A stretch of DNA of 64,000 nt, from the NCBI RefSeq assembly GCF_900172355.1, contig NZ_FWFZ01000011.1, forward strand, positions 91,167-155,166. Reading direction: 5' to 3'. Positions 8,369-19,754 of the stretch are shown in pieces. This stretch comes from Roseisalinus antarcticus (GTDB lineage: Bacteria; Pseudomonadota; Alphaproteobacteria; Rhodobacterales; Rhodobacteraceae). Numbering within the stretch: the first letter of the stretch is position 1; every line of letters begins with the position of its first letter. The translations under genes were made by a program, and so were the position numbers. The notes beneath the pieces were generated by a model, which saw only the letters and a list, made by a program, of their open reading frames with translations, was not told where the DNA came from and made no database searches.

Positions 8369-8382
8369 CTTTGTGCACAAAG
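8369..8382. promoter_or_regulatory. 14-bp palindrome in the acnA promoter region
   Basis: CTTTGTGCACAAAG is a perfect palindrome 84 bp upstream of the acnA start codon. It is followed closely by GTATAC (8384-8389) in an AT-richer patch that could be the promoter. Its position suggests an operator for acnA; the regulator is unknown. Confidence 0.45.
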
Positions 8383-8466
8383 GTATACAATTGCCCCTTG
8401 CGCCCCCATCACGGCTTTGGCAAAGGGGCTGCAACGGTTCCGAAACAGGTCAGTCGGAGGTTCTCC

Positions 8467-11217
<2,751 letters not shown>

Positions 11218-11261
11218 CCGCGATGGCGGAGGCCTTTGACGGCCCCGCCGCCCCCGGTCGA

Positions 11262-11303
11262 GAGCTGCGCCTCCGGCGGGAGTTTTTCGGCCAAGATGAA
11301 TGA
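11262..11303. repeat. Family-wide intergenic motif, copy 1
   Basis: A GC-rich palindromic head (CCTCCGGCGGG) is followed by an AT-rich tail reading AGTTTTTCGGCCAAGATGAA. A related copy lies at 44998-45027 (CGGGATATTTCGGACCAGAA). Both sit between convergent genes. I recall near-identical strings at many 3' gene ends in Rhodobacteraceae, which suggests a repeated extragenic element. Confidence 0.5.
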
Positions 11304-11304
11304 G

Positions 11305-11338
11305 AAAGGCGCCCCTCCGGTGATGGTGGGGCGCCTTT
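11305..11338 (+). terminator. Rho-independent terminator after acnA
   Basis: A perfect 11-bp stem, AAAGGCGCCCC at 11305-11315 and 11328-11338, with a 12-nt loop, ends in TTTT. The A-tract on the opposite side gives a matching T-run for the convergent cytochrome gene, so it may work in both directions. Confidence 0.82.
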
Positions 11339-11360
11339 TGCGTTGTTCCTCGTGTTGCCT

Positions 11361-12197
11361 TTACTCCGGGTCGGGCAGCGCCGGCAGGGTCCGCAGGAAG
11401 AGGATAATCGCGTCGATATCGTCCTCGGTTGCGTTGGCGTAATAGGGATAGGGCATCGGCGGCATCATCGGGACGTCGCCGCGCATGCCCGTGGTGATCA
11501 TCGTCTTGAGCTCCGCGTCGGAGTAGTCGGTGATCCCGTCCTCGGGGTGGCTGGTCAGGTTCGGCGCGACAGAGACGCCCCAAGGCCCGTGGAATTCGTA
11601 GCCGCCCGCGCCCAGGTGGGTGTCCATCATCGGGCCTATCTCGCCGAAGGTCGTGTGGCATTCCAGGCAATGGGCCACGGGGCCCGCGAGGTAGCCGCCA
11701 TACTCGACCGTCACGCCCTGCGGCGGGGCCGAGACCGTGGTGATCGGCGGGCCGTAGGCCGGCGGCAGCGGGATGTTGTAGACGCTGGCGCCCGGGTCAT
11801 TCTCGACCGCGGGGACCGTGCGCAGGTACATCACGATGCTCATCACGTCGTCGTCGGACAGGCCGCGATAGAGGCCGATCGGCATCGGCGGGCCGATCAC
11901 AGTGCCGTCGGGGCGGATGCCTTCGCGGATCGCTCGGACCAATTCGGCGTCGGACCAGGTGCCGACCCTGCCGGCCGGGGTGATGTTCGCCGCAACGGCG
12001 GTGAAGATCGGCAGGTCCTCGACCAGGCGGCCCGCGAGGTTGCGGTCCATGTCGGCCCCCTGCGGCCCGAGCGGGGTGTGGCAATTCCCACAGCCGGCCA
12101 GCCCCTCGACGAGGTATTCGCCGCGGTCAAGGTTCGGTTCTGCAATGGCAAGATTTGCGGCGAGACCCGCCGAAAGTGCTATGATAATTGCCTTCAT
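11361..12197 (-). CDS. Di-haem cytochrome c, periplasmic
   Basis: A 278-residue exported protein with a signal peptide (about 1-19, ending AIA) and two c-type haem sites: C36-G-N-C39-H40 and C177-L-E-C180-H181. Each is followed by a methionine-rich loop (IGPPMPIGLYRGLSDDDV; MPPMPYPYYANATEDD). The layout is that of the cytochrome subunits of alcohol and gluconate dehydrogenases, but no dehydrogenase gene is adjacent, so the electron donor is unknown. The ccm genes that follow on the same strand attach such haems. Confidence 0.87.
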   Translation of the reverse strand: MKAIIIALSAGLAANLAIAEPNLDRGEYLVEGLAGCGNCHTPLGPQGADMDRNLAGRLVEDLPIFTAVAANITPAGRVGTWSDAELVRAIREGIRPDGTVIGPPMPIGLYRGLSDDDVMSIVMYLRTVPAVENDPGASVYNIPLPPAYGPPITTVSAPPQGVTVEYGGYLAGPVAHCLECHTTFGEIGPMMDTHLGAGGYEFHGPWGVSVAPNLTSHPEDGITDYSDAELKTMITTGMRGDVPMMPPMPYPYYANATEDDIDAIILFLRTLPALPDPE

Positions 12198-12264
12198 TGC
12201 TCTTCACCCTCTGTTCACGAAAGAGTGTGCCAGCAATCTGCGTTTTCGAGAAGGATTATTTCGC

Positions 12265-12825
12265 CTATGATCCGCCGCCCTGGGCGGCGGCGTCCAGCGC
12301 CCTTTGCAGTTCCGGGGCGAAGCGCCGTTCGTAGTCGCTGCCGATCAGCGGGCCTGCGAAGCGGTAGAGCACCGTGCCGTCACCATCGACGATGAAGGTC
12401 TCCGGCGGGGCGGTCACCCCCCAGTCGATGGCACTGCGGCCGCGGGGATCGAAGGGAACGGCGAAGAACGGCGAATCGCTCTCGGCGAGGTAGGCGAGCG
12501 CGTTGTCTTCCTGGTCGCGGAAATTCACGCCGACGATCCGGATGCCCCGCGCCTCGAGGTCGAGCAGCATGGGATGTTCGGCGCGGCAGGGCGGGCACCA
12601 GCTGGCCCAGAAATTGACCAGCGTCACCTCGCCCGAGGCCAGCGCCGCGGGATCGAGCGCGGGATAGCCCGCGAGCGCCTCGGTGGTGATCGGGGGGGCG
12701 GGCCGGCCGATGCGGGTCGAGGGCAGATCGTCGGGGTTGTCGCGGAACATGCCGCCGAGGAACAGCCCGGCGATCGCGGCGAAGATCGCCGGCGGCAGGA
12801 TCACGAGGGGAGAGATCTTAGCCAT
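12265..12825 (-). CDS. ccmG: Thiol:disulfide interchange protein CcmG/DsbE
   Basis: A 186-residue periplasmic thioredoxin-like protein anchored by an N-terminal membrane helix (about residues 6-25). The redox motif is W76-C77-P-P-C80 in the NFWASWCPPC context, and the cis-proline loop is GVTAPPETFIVD. CcmG keeps apocytochrome c and CcmH thiols reduced for haem ligation. Its start overlaps the ccmD stop by 8 bp, and it closes the ccmABCDG row. Confidence 0.95.
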   Translation of the reverse strand: MAKISPLVILPPAIFAAIAGLFLGGMFRDNPDDLPSTRIGRPAPPITTEALAGYPALDPAALASGEVTLVNFWASWCPPCRAEHPMLLDLEARGIRIVGVNFRDQEDNALAYLAESDSPFFAVPFDPRGRSAIDWGVTAPPETFIVDGDGTVLYRFAGPLIGSDYERRFAPELQRALDAAAQGGGS

Positions 12826-12964
12826 CGCGGTGCTCCACGTCTTGCAATTGGCGGCGCACCTTGCGGGCGCGCGCGACGCTGATCCAGACGATGCCGATCA
12901 GCAGGGCGATCGAGACGCCGTAGGCCGCCAGAACCTCGGTCGCATATTTTCCCAGATCGGGCAT
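12818..12964 (-). CDS. ccmD: Haem exporter protein CcmD
   Basis: A 48-residue small membrane protein starting MPDLGKYATEVLAAYGVS, with one membrane helix (about residues 9-30) and a basic, charged tail RARKVRRQLQDVE. This is the typical CcmD plan. CcmD helps the CcmABC complex release holo-CcmE. The start ATG overlaps the ccmC stop in an ATGA arrangement, and its end overlaps ccmG. Confidence 0.9.
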   Translation of the reverse strand: MPDLGKYATEVLAAYGVSIALLIGIVWISVARARKVRRQLQDVEHRDG

Positions 12965-13710
12965 CAGGCGCGGGCCTCGGGGGCGGCGCGGCGCGAGCGG
13001 GCCAGCAGGGCGCGGGTGCGGCGGACCCGGATCTCGGTCTGGGTGCGCAGCAGCACCAGCGCCAGGAACAGCAGCACGAAGCCGGCTAGGGACAGCAGCA
13101 GCGGGTAATAGAACACGTCGGCCACGTTTTCCTCTGCATCGAGCGACAGCGACGCGCCCTGGTGCAGGCCCTGGTTCCAGAACAGGACCGCATAGCGCGA
13201 GAGAACGGCAAAGACCGAGCCGACGATGCAGAGGACCGCCGTCAGGTCGGCGGCGGTATCCGGGTCGTCGATCGCCTGCCAGAGGGCCACATAGCCGAGG
13301 TAGAACAGGAACAGGATCAGGAACGAGGTCAGCCGCGGGTCCCAGGCCCACCAGGTGCCCCACATGGGCTGGCCCCAGATCGCCCCGGTGAAGAGCGCCA
13401 ACAGCGTCATGACGATGCCCACCGGCGCCGCCGCACGGGCGGCCAGCGCCGAGACATGGTGGCGCCGGACAAGCCAGATCAGCGAGGCCACCAGCATCAT
13501 CACCCAGGTGTTGATCGCCATCATCGCCGAGGGGACGTGCAGGTAGATGATCTTGACCGTCGAGCCCTGCCGGTAGTCGTCCGGCGTGAAGAAGAACCCC
13601 CAGATCAGCGCCCCGACGATGGCCACGCCTGCGGCCGCGAACAGCCACGGGATCACCGGGGTCGTGGTCGCGATGAACTTCTTGGGGTTGGCGTATTCCC
13701 AGATCGACAT
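12964..13710 (-). CDS. ccmC: Haem exporter protein CcmC
   Basis: A 248-residue protein with six membrane helices and the tryptophan-rich WWD domain (GQPMWGTWWAWDPRLTS, about residues 114-130), the periplasmic haem-presenting loop of the CcmC/CcmF family. Conserved histidines flank it (YLHVPSAMM). CcmC loads haem onto CcmE. It is followed directly by ccmD. Confidence 0.95.
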   Translation of the reverse strand: MSIWEYANPKKFIATTTPVIPWLFAAAGVAIVGALIWGFFFTPDDYRQGSTVKIIYLHVPSAMMAINTWVMMLVASLIWLVRRHHVSALAARAAAPVGIVMTLLALFTGAIWGQPMWGTWWAWDPRLTSFLILFLFYLGYVALWQAIDDPDTAADLTAVLCIVGSVFAVLSRYAVLFWNQGLHQGASLSLDAEENVADVFYYPLLLSLAGFVLLFLALVLLRTQTEIRVRRTRALLARSRRAAPEARA

Positions 13711-13750
13711 GGGGGTTATCTAGCCCTCGTGGTGGCGCGGCTCAATGGCT

Positions 13751-14407
13751 TCACCGCAGATTGACGCGCAATGCCGCAGCCGCCGCGAAGGGCAGCAGGG
13801 CAATGGTGCCGAAGGTGATCCCCGCCATGAACAGCAGCGGTGTCGTCGCGCCCGTGCCCTCGGCCCCGCGGCGCACGGCCTCGGCGCCGAAGATCAGCGT
13901 CGGCACATAGAGCGGCAGCACCAGAAGCGACATCAGCAGCCCTCCGCGTCGAAGGCCGACGGTCAGCGCCGCGCCGAAGGTGCCGATCATCGACAGCGCT
14001 GGCGTCCCCAGCGCCAGCGACGCAAGCAGCCAGACATAGGCCTCGGGCGCGAGTGTCAGCAGGAACCCCAGCACCGGCGCGGCCAGCGTCAGCGGCAGGC
14101 CGGTGGTGACCCAATGGGCCAGCGCCTTCATCAGCGCGACCGCCTCCAGCGGCAGCGGCGAGGTCGCCAGCAATGGCAGCGAGCCGTCCTCCCAGTCGAG
14201 CGCGAAGATCCGATCCAGCGACAGCAGCGCCGCCAGCAGCGCCGCGACCCACAGGATGCCGGGGGCAATCCGCGTCAGGACGGCCGCCTCGGGTCCGACG
14301 CCAAAGGGGACCAGCACCACCACGATCAGGAAAAAGGCCAGGCCCAGGCCAAAGCCGCCCCCGGCCCGCACAGCGAGCGTCATGTCCCGCAGCAGCAGCG
14401 CGATCAC
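13751..14407 (-). CDS. ccmB: Haem exporter protein CcmB
   Basis: A 218-residue membrane protein with about six helices, the permease partner of Ccm[20 protein letters not shown] and [17 protein letters not shown] are characteristic of CcmB. The start chosen is GTG 14407, which overlaps the ccmA stop codon (GTGA) and gives the usual family length; an upstream ATG at 14443 would lie inside ccmA. Confidence 0.93.
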   Translation of the reverse strand: MIALLLRDMTLAVRAGGGFGLGLAFFLIVVVLVPFGVGPEAAVLTRIAPGILWVAALLAALLSLDRIFALDWEDGSLPLLATSPLPLEAVALMKALAHWVTTGLPLTLAAPVLGFLLTLAPEAYVWLLASLALGTPALSMIGTFGAALTVGLRRGGLLMSLLVLPLYVPTLIFGAEAVRRGAEGTGATTPLLFMAGITFGTIALLPFAAAAALRVNLR

Positions 14408-15018
14408 AGAAAGGCCTCGTCCGCACCGCCGCCGGCATCCCATGCGGCGGCATAGGGCGTAAGGTCCAGTTCCGGCGCCTCAAGGCCCAGGTCGATATGG
14501 GTCGCGATCACCGCGCAGCCGCCGCCCGCCAGGTGGGTGTCGCGCAGGAAGGTCGCGAACATCCTCACCGAAAACCGGTCGAGCGACACTGTCGGCTCGT
14601 CCAGGAACAGCACCGGGCGGCCCACGACGCCCAGCCGCGCAAGCCCCGTCCGCCGCTTTTGGCCCGCCGAGAGCGTGCCCGCGAGGCGGTCGCGCAGCTC
14701 TGTCAGCTCGAACGCCTCGAACACCGCGTCAGTGAGTTTTCCGCCATGGACTTCGGCCCAGAAGGCCAGGTTCTCGGCCACGGTCAGCTGCGCCTTGATC
14801 CCGTCCGCATGGCTGGCATAGGCGCCGGCGCCCTCCGCCATCTCGATGCGGCCCGAGAGGGGCGGCTGAAGCCCCGCGAGCGTGCGCAGCAGCGTCGTCT
14901 TGCCGATCCCGTTCGGCCCCCGCAGGACCAGCGCCTCGCCGGCCGCGAGGGTGAAGGACACACCCGACAGGACCGGCATGCCCCCGCGGGCAACAGAGAG
15001 GTTTTCGACGCTCAACAT
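14404..15018 (-). CDS. ccmA: Haem exporter ATP-binding protein CcmA
   Basis: A 204-residue ABC ATPase with Walker A GPNGIGKT at residues 34-41, signature LSAGQKRR near 115-122 and Walker B VLFLDEPT near 135-142. CcmA drives release of holo-CcmE from CcmC in cytochrome c maturation. The stop is coupled to the ccmB start. Confidence 0.95.
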   Translation of the reverse strand: MLSVENLSVARGGMPVLSGVSFTLAAGEALVLRGPNGIGKTTLLRTLAGLQPPLSGRIEMAEGAGAYASHADGIKAQLTVAENLAFWAEVHGGKLTDAVFEAFELTELRDRLAGTLSAGQKRRTGLARLGVVGRPVLFLDEPTVSLDRFSVRMFATFLRDTHLAGGGCAVIATHIDLGLEAPELDLTPYAAAWDAGGGADEAFL

Positions 15019-15054
15019 GCAGCGGATCTATCCCAGGGCGCGGGGCAGCGAAAG

Positions 15055-15408
15055 TCAAACCGGGCGCAACGCCACCGCCACCCGCCGGCCCTCGGAGAGC
15101 AGCACGTTGTAGCTGCGCGCGGCGGCGGGCGAGGACATGGGCTCGGCCCCGATGCCGGCCTGTTCGAGAGCCTCGCGGAGGGGTCCGGGCAGGTGTGCGA
15201 TCTCGGCCCCGGTGCCGACCAGGATCACGTCCACCGACCCGGCCAGCGCCAGCAGGGTCTCGGCGTCCTCGACCCCGCCCCAGGATTGCACGCCATGCGG
15301 CGACACGACCACCGCGCCCGACACGACCTCTCCGCCGATGCGGAAGAACCCCGGGCCATAGCCGTCGATCGGCCTGGAGTCGTTGTAGACGATTTCGTTC
15401 AGGCGCAT
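15055..15408 (-). CDS. Mth938-like domain protein
   Basis: A 117-residue soluble protein. The opening DSRPIDGYGPGFFRIGGE followed by VVSGAVVVSPHGVQSW, and the later ILVGTGAEI then ARSYNVLLSEGRRVAVALRP, identify the Mth938/DUF498 family. Its mitochondrial member NDUFAF3 helps assemble respiratory complex I; the bacterial role is not settled. In this family of bacteria it commonly sits between secF and ccmA, as here, with a TauE-like gene inserted upstream. Confidence 0.88.
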   Translation of the reverse strand: MRLNEIVYNDSRPIDGYGPGFFRIGGEVVSGAVVVSPHGVQSWGGVEDAETLLALAGSVDVILVGTGAEIAHLPGPLREALEQAGIGAEPMSSPAAARSYNVLLSEGRRVAVALRPV

Positions 15409-15419
15409 GGTCGTGTTCC

Positions 15420-16148
15420 TCAGGTCCAGATGGGCAGGCCCGACAAGGCGGAGCCGGCAATGACGATGTAGCCCGCCATACGGTAGAGCCGCGGGCGCTC
15501 GGGGTCAAAGAGGCGCCCGCCGATGGCATTGCCAAGGGCATTGGGCAATGTCAGCAGGACGCCGGTCAGGATGGCGGGGCTGGCCAGGTTGCCCGAGCCC
15601 CAGAAGACGACGATCAGCGCCATGTCGGTCAGCAGCAGGTAAAGCAGCGTGTTGGCACGGATGACGGCGGCCGGCAGGGGGCTGGCCATGTAGAACAGGA
15701 TCACGGGCGGCCCCGCGATGCCGGCCACCCCGCCCAGAAGGCCCGACAGGATGCCGGTTCCGATGATTTTCGGCGGCGTCAGCTGTCCCCTGTAACGCAC
15801 GCCCGCCACCAGCAGCGCCAGCAACACCAACGAGACGATCGAGACCGTGAACCGGAAGACATCGGGGCTCGCGAGTGTCAGAAGCGCCACCCCCGCGGGC
15901 AAGCCGATCACAAGGCCGATCCCCAGACGCCGCAGGTCGGGGATGCGGGCCGCCCGCCAGGCGCCGGGCACGCCGGGCAGCGGACCGGCGAGATCCATCA
16001 GCAGAAGGGTCGTGATCGCCGCGAAGGGCTCCAGCACCTGCCCCGCCACCGGCAGGTAGACCATGGCCGTGCCGAACCCGGTAAAGCCGCGCACCAGCCC
16101 GGCCAGCAGCGCGGCCGGCGCAAGCCACCAGAGCAGCTCGACCGCCAT
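15420..16148 (-). CDS. TauE/SafE family sulfite/anion exporter
   Basis: A 242-residue membrane protein with about eight helices. GLVRGFTGFGTAMVYLP near the start and GLLGGVAGIAGPPVILFYM in the middle are the two glycine-rich repeats of the TauE/SafE (DUF81) family. Members are thought to move sulfite, sulfoacetate or other organosulfur anions out of the cell. No sulfur gene is adjacent, so the substrate cannot be named. Confidence 0.87.
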   Translation of the reverse strand: MAVELLWWLAPAALLAGLVRGFTGFGTAMVYLPVAGQVLEPFAAITTLLLMDLAGPLPGVPGAWRAARIPDLRRLGIGLVIGLPAGVALLTLASPDVFRFTVSIVSLVLLALLVAGVRYRGQLTPPKIIGTGILSGLLGGVAGIAGPPVILFYMASPLPAAVIRANTLLYLLLTDMALIVVFWGSGNLASPAILTGVLLTLPNALGNAIGGRLFDPERPRLYRMAGYIVIAGSALSGLPIWT

Positions 16149-16214
16149 GTCAGATGTGCGGCGGCGGTAAGACTCGGTGGTCCAGAATATTCGCGAATAT
16201 TCTGACGCGCCCTG

Positions 16215-17183
16215 TCACGACGGGTCCGAGCCGAATTGCGTGCCGGCCTTGGGGTCGGGCTTGGACCAATCCCGCTTGACGCCCAGTTGCAGCAGGATCG
16301 TGGAGGCCACGAAGATCGACGAATAGGTCCCCACGATCACGCCCCAGATCATCGCGAAGACGAAGCCCCGGATCACGTCCCCGCCCAGCACGAACAGCGC
16401 GATCAGCGCGACCAGCGTTGTGAACGAGGTCATGAACGTTCGGCTGAGGGTCTCGTTGATCGACAGGTTCAGCACATCCTGCAGATCGCGGTTCTTGAAC
16501 CGCCGCAGGTTCTCGCGCACCCGGTCGAACACGACAACCGTGTCGTTGAGCGAGTAGCCCACGATCGTCAGCAGCGCCGCGATGATCGCCAGATCGAACC
16601 GGATCCCGATCTCGGAGAAGATGCCCAGCGTCAGCACCACATCATGCACAAGGGCCACCACGGCGCCCAGGGCGAACTGCCATTCGAACCGCAGCCAGAT
16701 GTAGATCAGCACAGCGCCGATCGCCAGCACGACGGCCAGGATCGCGGTGGTGATCAATTCGCCCGAGACCGTCGGGCCCACCGATTCGACCGCTGTGAAG
16801 CGGATGTCGGGCACGATCTCCTGCAGCACCGCCTCGACCTCGGCGATGGTGTCGGCCGAGACCGATTCCTGGCCTTCCTGCGCCTGGATCGAGATCGACA
16901 CCACGTTCTTGTCGGCGCCGAAGCTCGGGTCGAACACCTCGGTGATCGACACGTCCCCCAGCCCCAGCTGATCGAGCGCCGTGCGGTAGCCGCCCACGTC
17001 GATCGGCTGCGCGCTCTCGGCGCGGATCGTCGTGCCGCCGGCAAAGTCGATCCCGTAGTTCAGCCCCCGCACGCCGAACGAGATCAGCGCCAGCACGATC
17101 ATGAAACCGGAAATGCCCAGCCACAGCTTCGAGCGCGAGAAGAAATCCCAGTTGGTCTCTTGCGGAACAAGTCTCAGGCGCAT
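16215..17183 (-). CDS. secF: Protein translocase subunit SecF
   Basis: A 322-residue RND-type membrane protein with six helices. It shows the SecF N-terminal GLNYGIDFAGGTTIRAE, and TM4/TM5 motifs GYSLNDTVVVFDRVRENLR and SRTFMTSFTTLVALIALF. SecDF pulls exported proteins from SecYEG on the periplasmic side using the proton gradient. It is 3 bp downstream of secD on the same strand. Confidence 0.96.
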   Translation of the reverse strand: MRLRLVPQETNWDFFSRSKLWLGISGFMIVLALISFGVRGLNYGIDFAGGTTIRAESAQPIDVGGYRTALDQLGLGDVSITEVFDPSFGADKNVVSISIQAQEGQESVSADTIAEVEAVLQEIVPDIRFTAVESVGPTVSGELITTAILAVVLAIGAVLIYIWLRFEWQFALGAVVALVHDVVLTLGIFSEIGIRFDLAIIAALLTIVGYSLNDTVVVFDRVRENLRRFKNRDLQDVLNLSINETLSRTFMTSFTTLVALIALFVLGGDVIRGFVFAMIWGVIVGTYSSIFVASTILLQLGVKRDWSKPDPKAGTQFGSDPS

Positions 17184-17186
17184 GGG

Positions 17187-18851
17187 TCAGACCTCGATGG
17201 TTTTCGGGCGGCGGCGGTCGAACCACGTGGCGATCAGCACGCGCGTCACGAAGATCGCGGTGAAGACCGACGTGATGATCCCGAGCCCCAGCGTGATGGC
17301 AAAGCCCCGCACCGGCCCCGACCCCATGGCGAACAGGATCACGGCCGTGATGAAGGTGGTGATGTTGGCGTCGATGATCGCCGAGAGCGCCTTCTCGTAG
17401 CCCAGAGAGATCGCCCGGCTCGGCCCTTTGGCGGTCTTGAGCTCTTCGCGGATCCGCTCGAACACCAGCACGTTGGCGTCCACCGCCATGCCGATGGTCA
17501 GCACGATCCCCGCGATTCCCGGCAGGGTCAGCGTCGCGCCGATCAGGCTCAGCAGGCCGAAGATCAGGCCCACGTTGACCAGCAGGGCGATATTGGCGAA
17601 GAGGCCGAAGAGGCCGTAGCTCAGGGCCATGAACACCATGACGGCCGCGAAGGCCACGATGCAGGCGATGGTGCCCGCGTCGATGCTGTCCTGCCCCAGC
17701 TCCGGGCCGATGGTCCGTTCCTCGAGGAACGTGAGCTCGGCGGGCAGCGCCCCGGCCCGCAACAACACGGCAAGGTCGGTCGATTCCTCGACCGTGAAAT
17801 CGCCCATGATGATGCCGGACCCGCCCCGGATCGCCTCGTTGATCCGCGGCGCGCTGATCACCTCGTCATCGAGCACGATGGCGAAGGGCGCCCCCACGTT
17901 GGCCGCCGTGTAGTCACCAAACCGGCGCGCGCCGGTCGGATTGAACCGGAAGCTGACTGCGGGCCGGTTGTTCTGATCGAACGACGGCTGGGCATCCACC
18001 AGATCCTCGCCCGAGACCACAGGCGCGGTCTCGACGATGGCATAGCTGTCGGCGCCCTGGCTCGGGAAGGGCAGCAACTCTTCGCCGGCGCCCACCTGGG
18101 TGTTGGGGTCCGACACCGTGCCCACCACGGGGCGGAACGACAGCTGAGCGGTGGTGCCGATGATCGCCTTCAACTCGGCGGCGGAGCCGACGCCGGGGAC
18201 CTGGATCAGGATCCGGTCGTCGCCCTGGCGCTGGATCGCGGGTTCGCGGGTGCCCACCTCGTCGATCCGGCGGCGGATGATCTCCAGCGACTGGCGCACG
18301 GTGCGTTCGTCCGTCGCGGCCCGCTCGGCGTCGCTGAGGCCGATGATGATGTCCGCGCCCTCGGCCCGCGCCTCGATGTCCATCGCGCCCACACCGGTGA
18401 GGCTGACCACCGGGCGGGCGAGCCCGCGCACCAGCTCCAGCGCACGGTCGGCGCCGGTCGGGTCCGAGATCCGCACCCGCAGCTCGTCCGGGGCGGAGGC
18501 TTCGCGGGTGACAAAGCCGACCACGTCGCGCTCGGCCGCCAGGGTGTCGCGCACCTCGGGCCACATGCTTTCCATCCGCGTCTCGTAGACGTCGGACACT
18601 TTGACCTCGGCCAGCAGATGGGCCCCGCCGCGCAGGTCGAGGCCGAGGTTCACCAGCCCGTCGGGCAGGAACGACGGCCACTGGCCGGCCTGCGCCGCGA
18701 GCGCCTCGTTCGAAAGTCCGGTGGCGATGACGGATTCGGCGTCGTTCGACACTTCCACGCGGGAATAGAAGGCGTTCGGCAAGGCCAGCAGAAGCCCCGC
18801 AGCCACGACCACCCAGATCAATACCCGCCGCCAAAGAGGGATGTTCAGCAT
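17187..18851 (-). CDS. secD: Protein translocase subunit SecD
   Basis: A 554-residue protein with one N-terminal helix, the large periplasmic P1 domain (LGLDLRGGAHLLAEV and the P1-head segment VILDDEVISAPRINEAIRGG-like at about residues 310-330) and five C-terminal helices with TIGMAVDANVLVFERIREEL. It is the partner of SecF. It follows a gene for an isolated P1-head-like protein. Confidence 0.96.
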   Translation of the reverse strand: MLNIPLWRRVLIWVVVAAGLLLALPNAFYSRVEVSNDAESVIATGLSNEALAAQAGQWPSFLPDGLVNLGLDLRGGAHLLAEVKVSDVYETRMESMWPEVRDTLAAERDVVGFVTREASAPDELRVRISDPTGADRALELVRGLARPVVSLTGVGAMDIEARAEGADIIIGLSDAERAATDERTVRQSLEIIRRRIDEVGTREPAIQRQGDDRILIQVPGVGSAAELKAIIGTTAQLSFRPVVGTVSDPNTQVGAGEELLPFPSQGADSYAIVETAPVVSGEDLVDAQPSFDQNNRPAVSFRFNPTGARRFGDYTAANVGAPFAIVLDDEVISAPRINEAIRGGSGIIMGDFTVEESTDLAVLLRAGALPAELTFLEERTIGPELGQDSIDAGTIACIVAFAAVMVFMALSYGLFGLFANIALLVNVGLIFGLLSLIGATLTLPGIAGIVLTIGMAVDANVLVFERIREELKTAKGPSRAISLGYEKALSAIIDANITTFITAVILFAMGSGPVRGFAITLGLGIITSVFTAIFVTRVLIATWFDRRRPKTIEV

Positions 18852-18861
18852 CGCTCGTCCT

Positions 18862-19470
18862 TCACTTCTCGCCCGCAGCGCACGCCACGCGATCTACCAC
18901 GGCGATCCGCAGCTGCAAGGGCAAGGGCGCCGCCAGCCCTCGCGACATGTCGTCCGGGTCCAGCCCGCCGAGCCCGCCGGAAATGGCCAGCCGGCCACCG
19001 CGGATCGGCTCCATCACCCGGGGGGTGGCGATCACCGCGCCGTCGACCGCCACCGCCAAGGCGCGGCCCACCCGCTCGGTCGTGATCCGTTCCGGCGAAG
19101 CGGCGTCGCGGGACGCGCGCGTCAGCACCAGCGCTGGCCCGGCGACCTCGACGCGGACCTCCGCCCGGTCGATCGCCACGTCGTGGATCAAGGCCGCGCC
19201 GGTGTCGGCATTGTCATCCACCGCGTGAAACGACAGCCGCCCCGGCGCCGTGAACAGCGCCTCTCGGGCCGCGATGTCCCAGGAACCGGGAACCGTCACC
19301 GTCCGCCCGTCCACCGTCGCACCAAGCTCGCCGACCCGCGCCGTCAGCGCCGCCGCGATCGCCGGGACCTGGCCGGCCGCGCCGCCCTGAAGCGTCACCG
19401 CAAAACACCCCTCCTGGCCGGCCGCGGTGCCGGTCGTCAGGGCCAGGGCAAGCGCGGCGCGGGGTATCAT
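18862..19470 (-). CDS. Secreted SecD P1-head-like orphan protein
   Basis: A 202-residue protein with a signal peptide (about residues 1-18, ending TAAG) and no membrane segment. Its C-terminal half, with AVAVDGAVIATPRVMEPIRG followed by GRLAISGGLGG, matches the P1-head subdomain of the SecD encoded next to it (IVLDDEVISAPRINEAIRGG). GRLSFHAVDDN likewise resembles AQLSFRPVVGT in SecD. It lies between yajC (overlap 4 bp) and secD (gap 10 bp), so it probably works with SecDF in the periplasm. The function is inferred from context. Confidence 0.78.
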   Translation of the reverse strand: MIPRAALALALTTGTAAGQEGCFAVTLQGGAAGQVPAIAAALTARVGELGATVDGRTVTVPGSWDIAAREALFTAPGRLSFHAVDDNADTGAALIHDVAIDRAEVRVEVAGPALVLTRASRDAASPERITTERVGRALAVAVDGAVIATPRVMEPIRGGRLAISGGLGGLDPDDMSRGLAAPLPLQLRIAVVDRVACAAGEK

Positions 19471-19754
19471 CCCTTGGCGGGCTCTGTCTTGCTGACAACC
19501 TGCGCGACCGTCGAGCGCACGACGCGGACATGCACGCCCTGGGCAAGCTCGACCTCGAGTTCGTTGTCGTCCTTGACCTTGGAGACCTTGCCGATCAGCC
19601 CGCCCTGCGTCACGACCTGGTCACCGCGGCGGAGCGCCTTGACCATGGCCTGATGGTCCTTGAGCTTTTTCTGCTGGGGCCGGATGAGCAGGAAATACAT
19701 GATCGCGAAGATCAGGATCAGCGGGATGAACTGGGCGATTGCGCCACCTTGCAT
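19467..19754 (-). CDS. yajC: Preprotein translocase accessory subunit YajC
   Basis: A 95-residue protein, MQGGAIAQFIPLILIFAIMY then FLLIRPQQKKLKDHQAMVKA, with one N-terminal helix and the GDQVVTQGGLIGKV beta-segment typical of YajC. It joins SecDF in the holotranslocon. ATG 19754 has a GAGG site; the frame is open far upstream but without similarity. It is the first gene of the minus-strand row that includes secD, secF and probably the ccm genes. Confidence 0.95.
   Translation of the reverse strand: MQGGAIAQFIPLILIFAIMYFLLIRPQQKKLKDHQAMVKALRRGDQVVTQGGLIGKVSKVKDDNELEVELAQGVHVRVVRSTVAQVVSKTEPAKG

Noticed and set aside
8248..8466. Longer acnA start at 8248
   Set aside because: The extension has no family similarity, while ATG 8467 has GGAGG at the right distance and a standard AcnA N-terminus.
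16236..19085. A 949-codon open frame on the plus strand opposite secF and secD
   Set aside because: Composition is histidine/aspartate/arginine-rich without hydrophobic pattern, and the opposite strand encodes unmistakable SecD and SecF.
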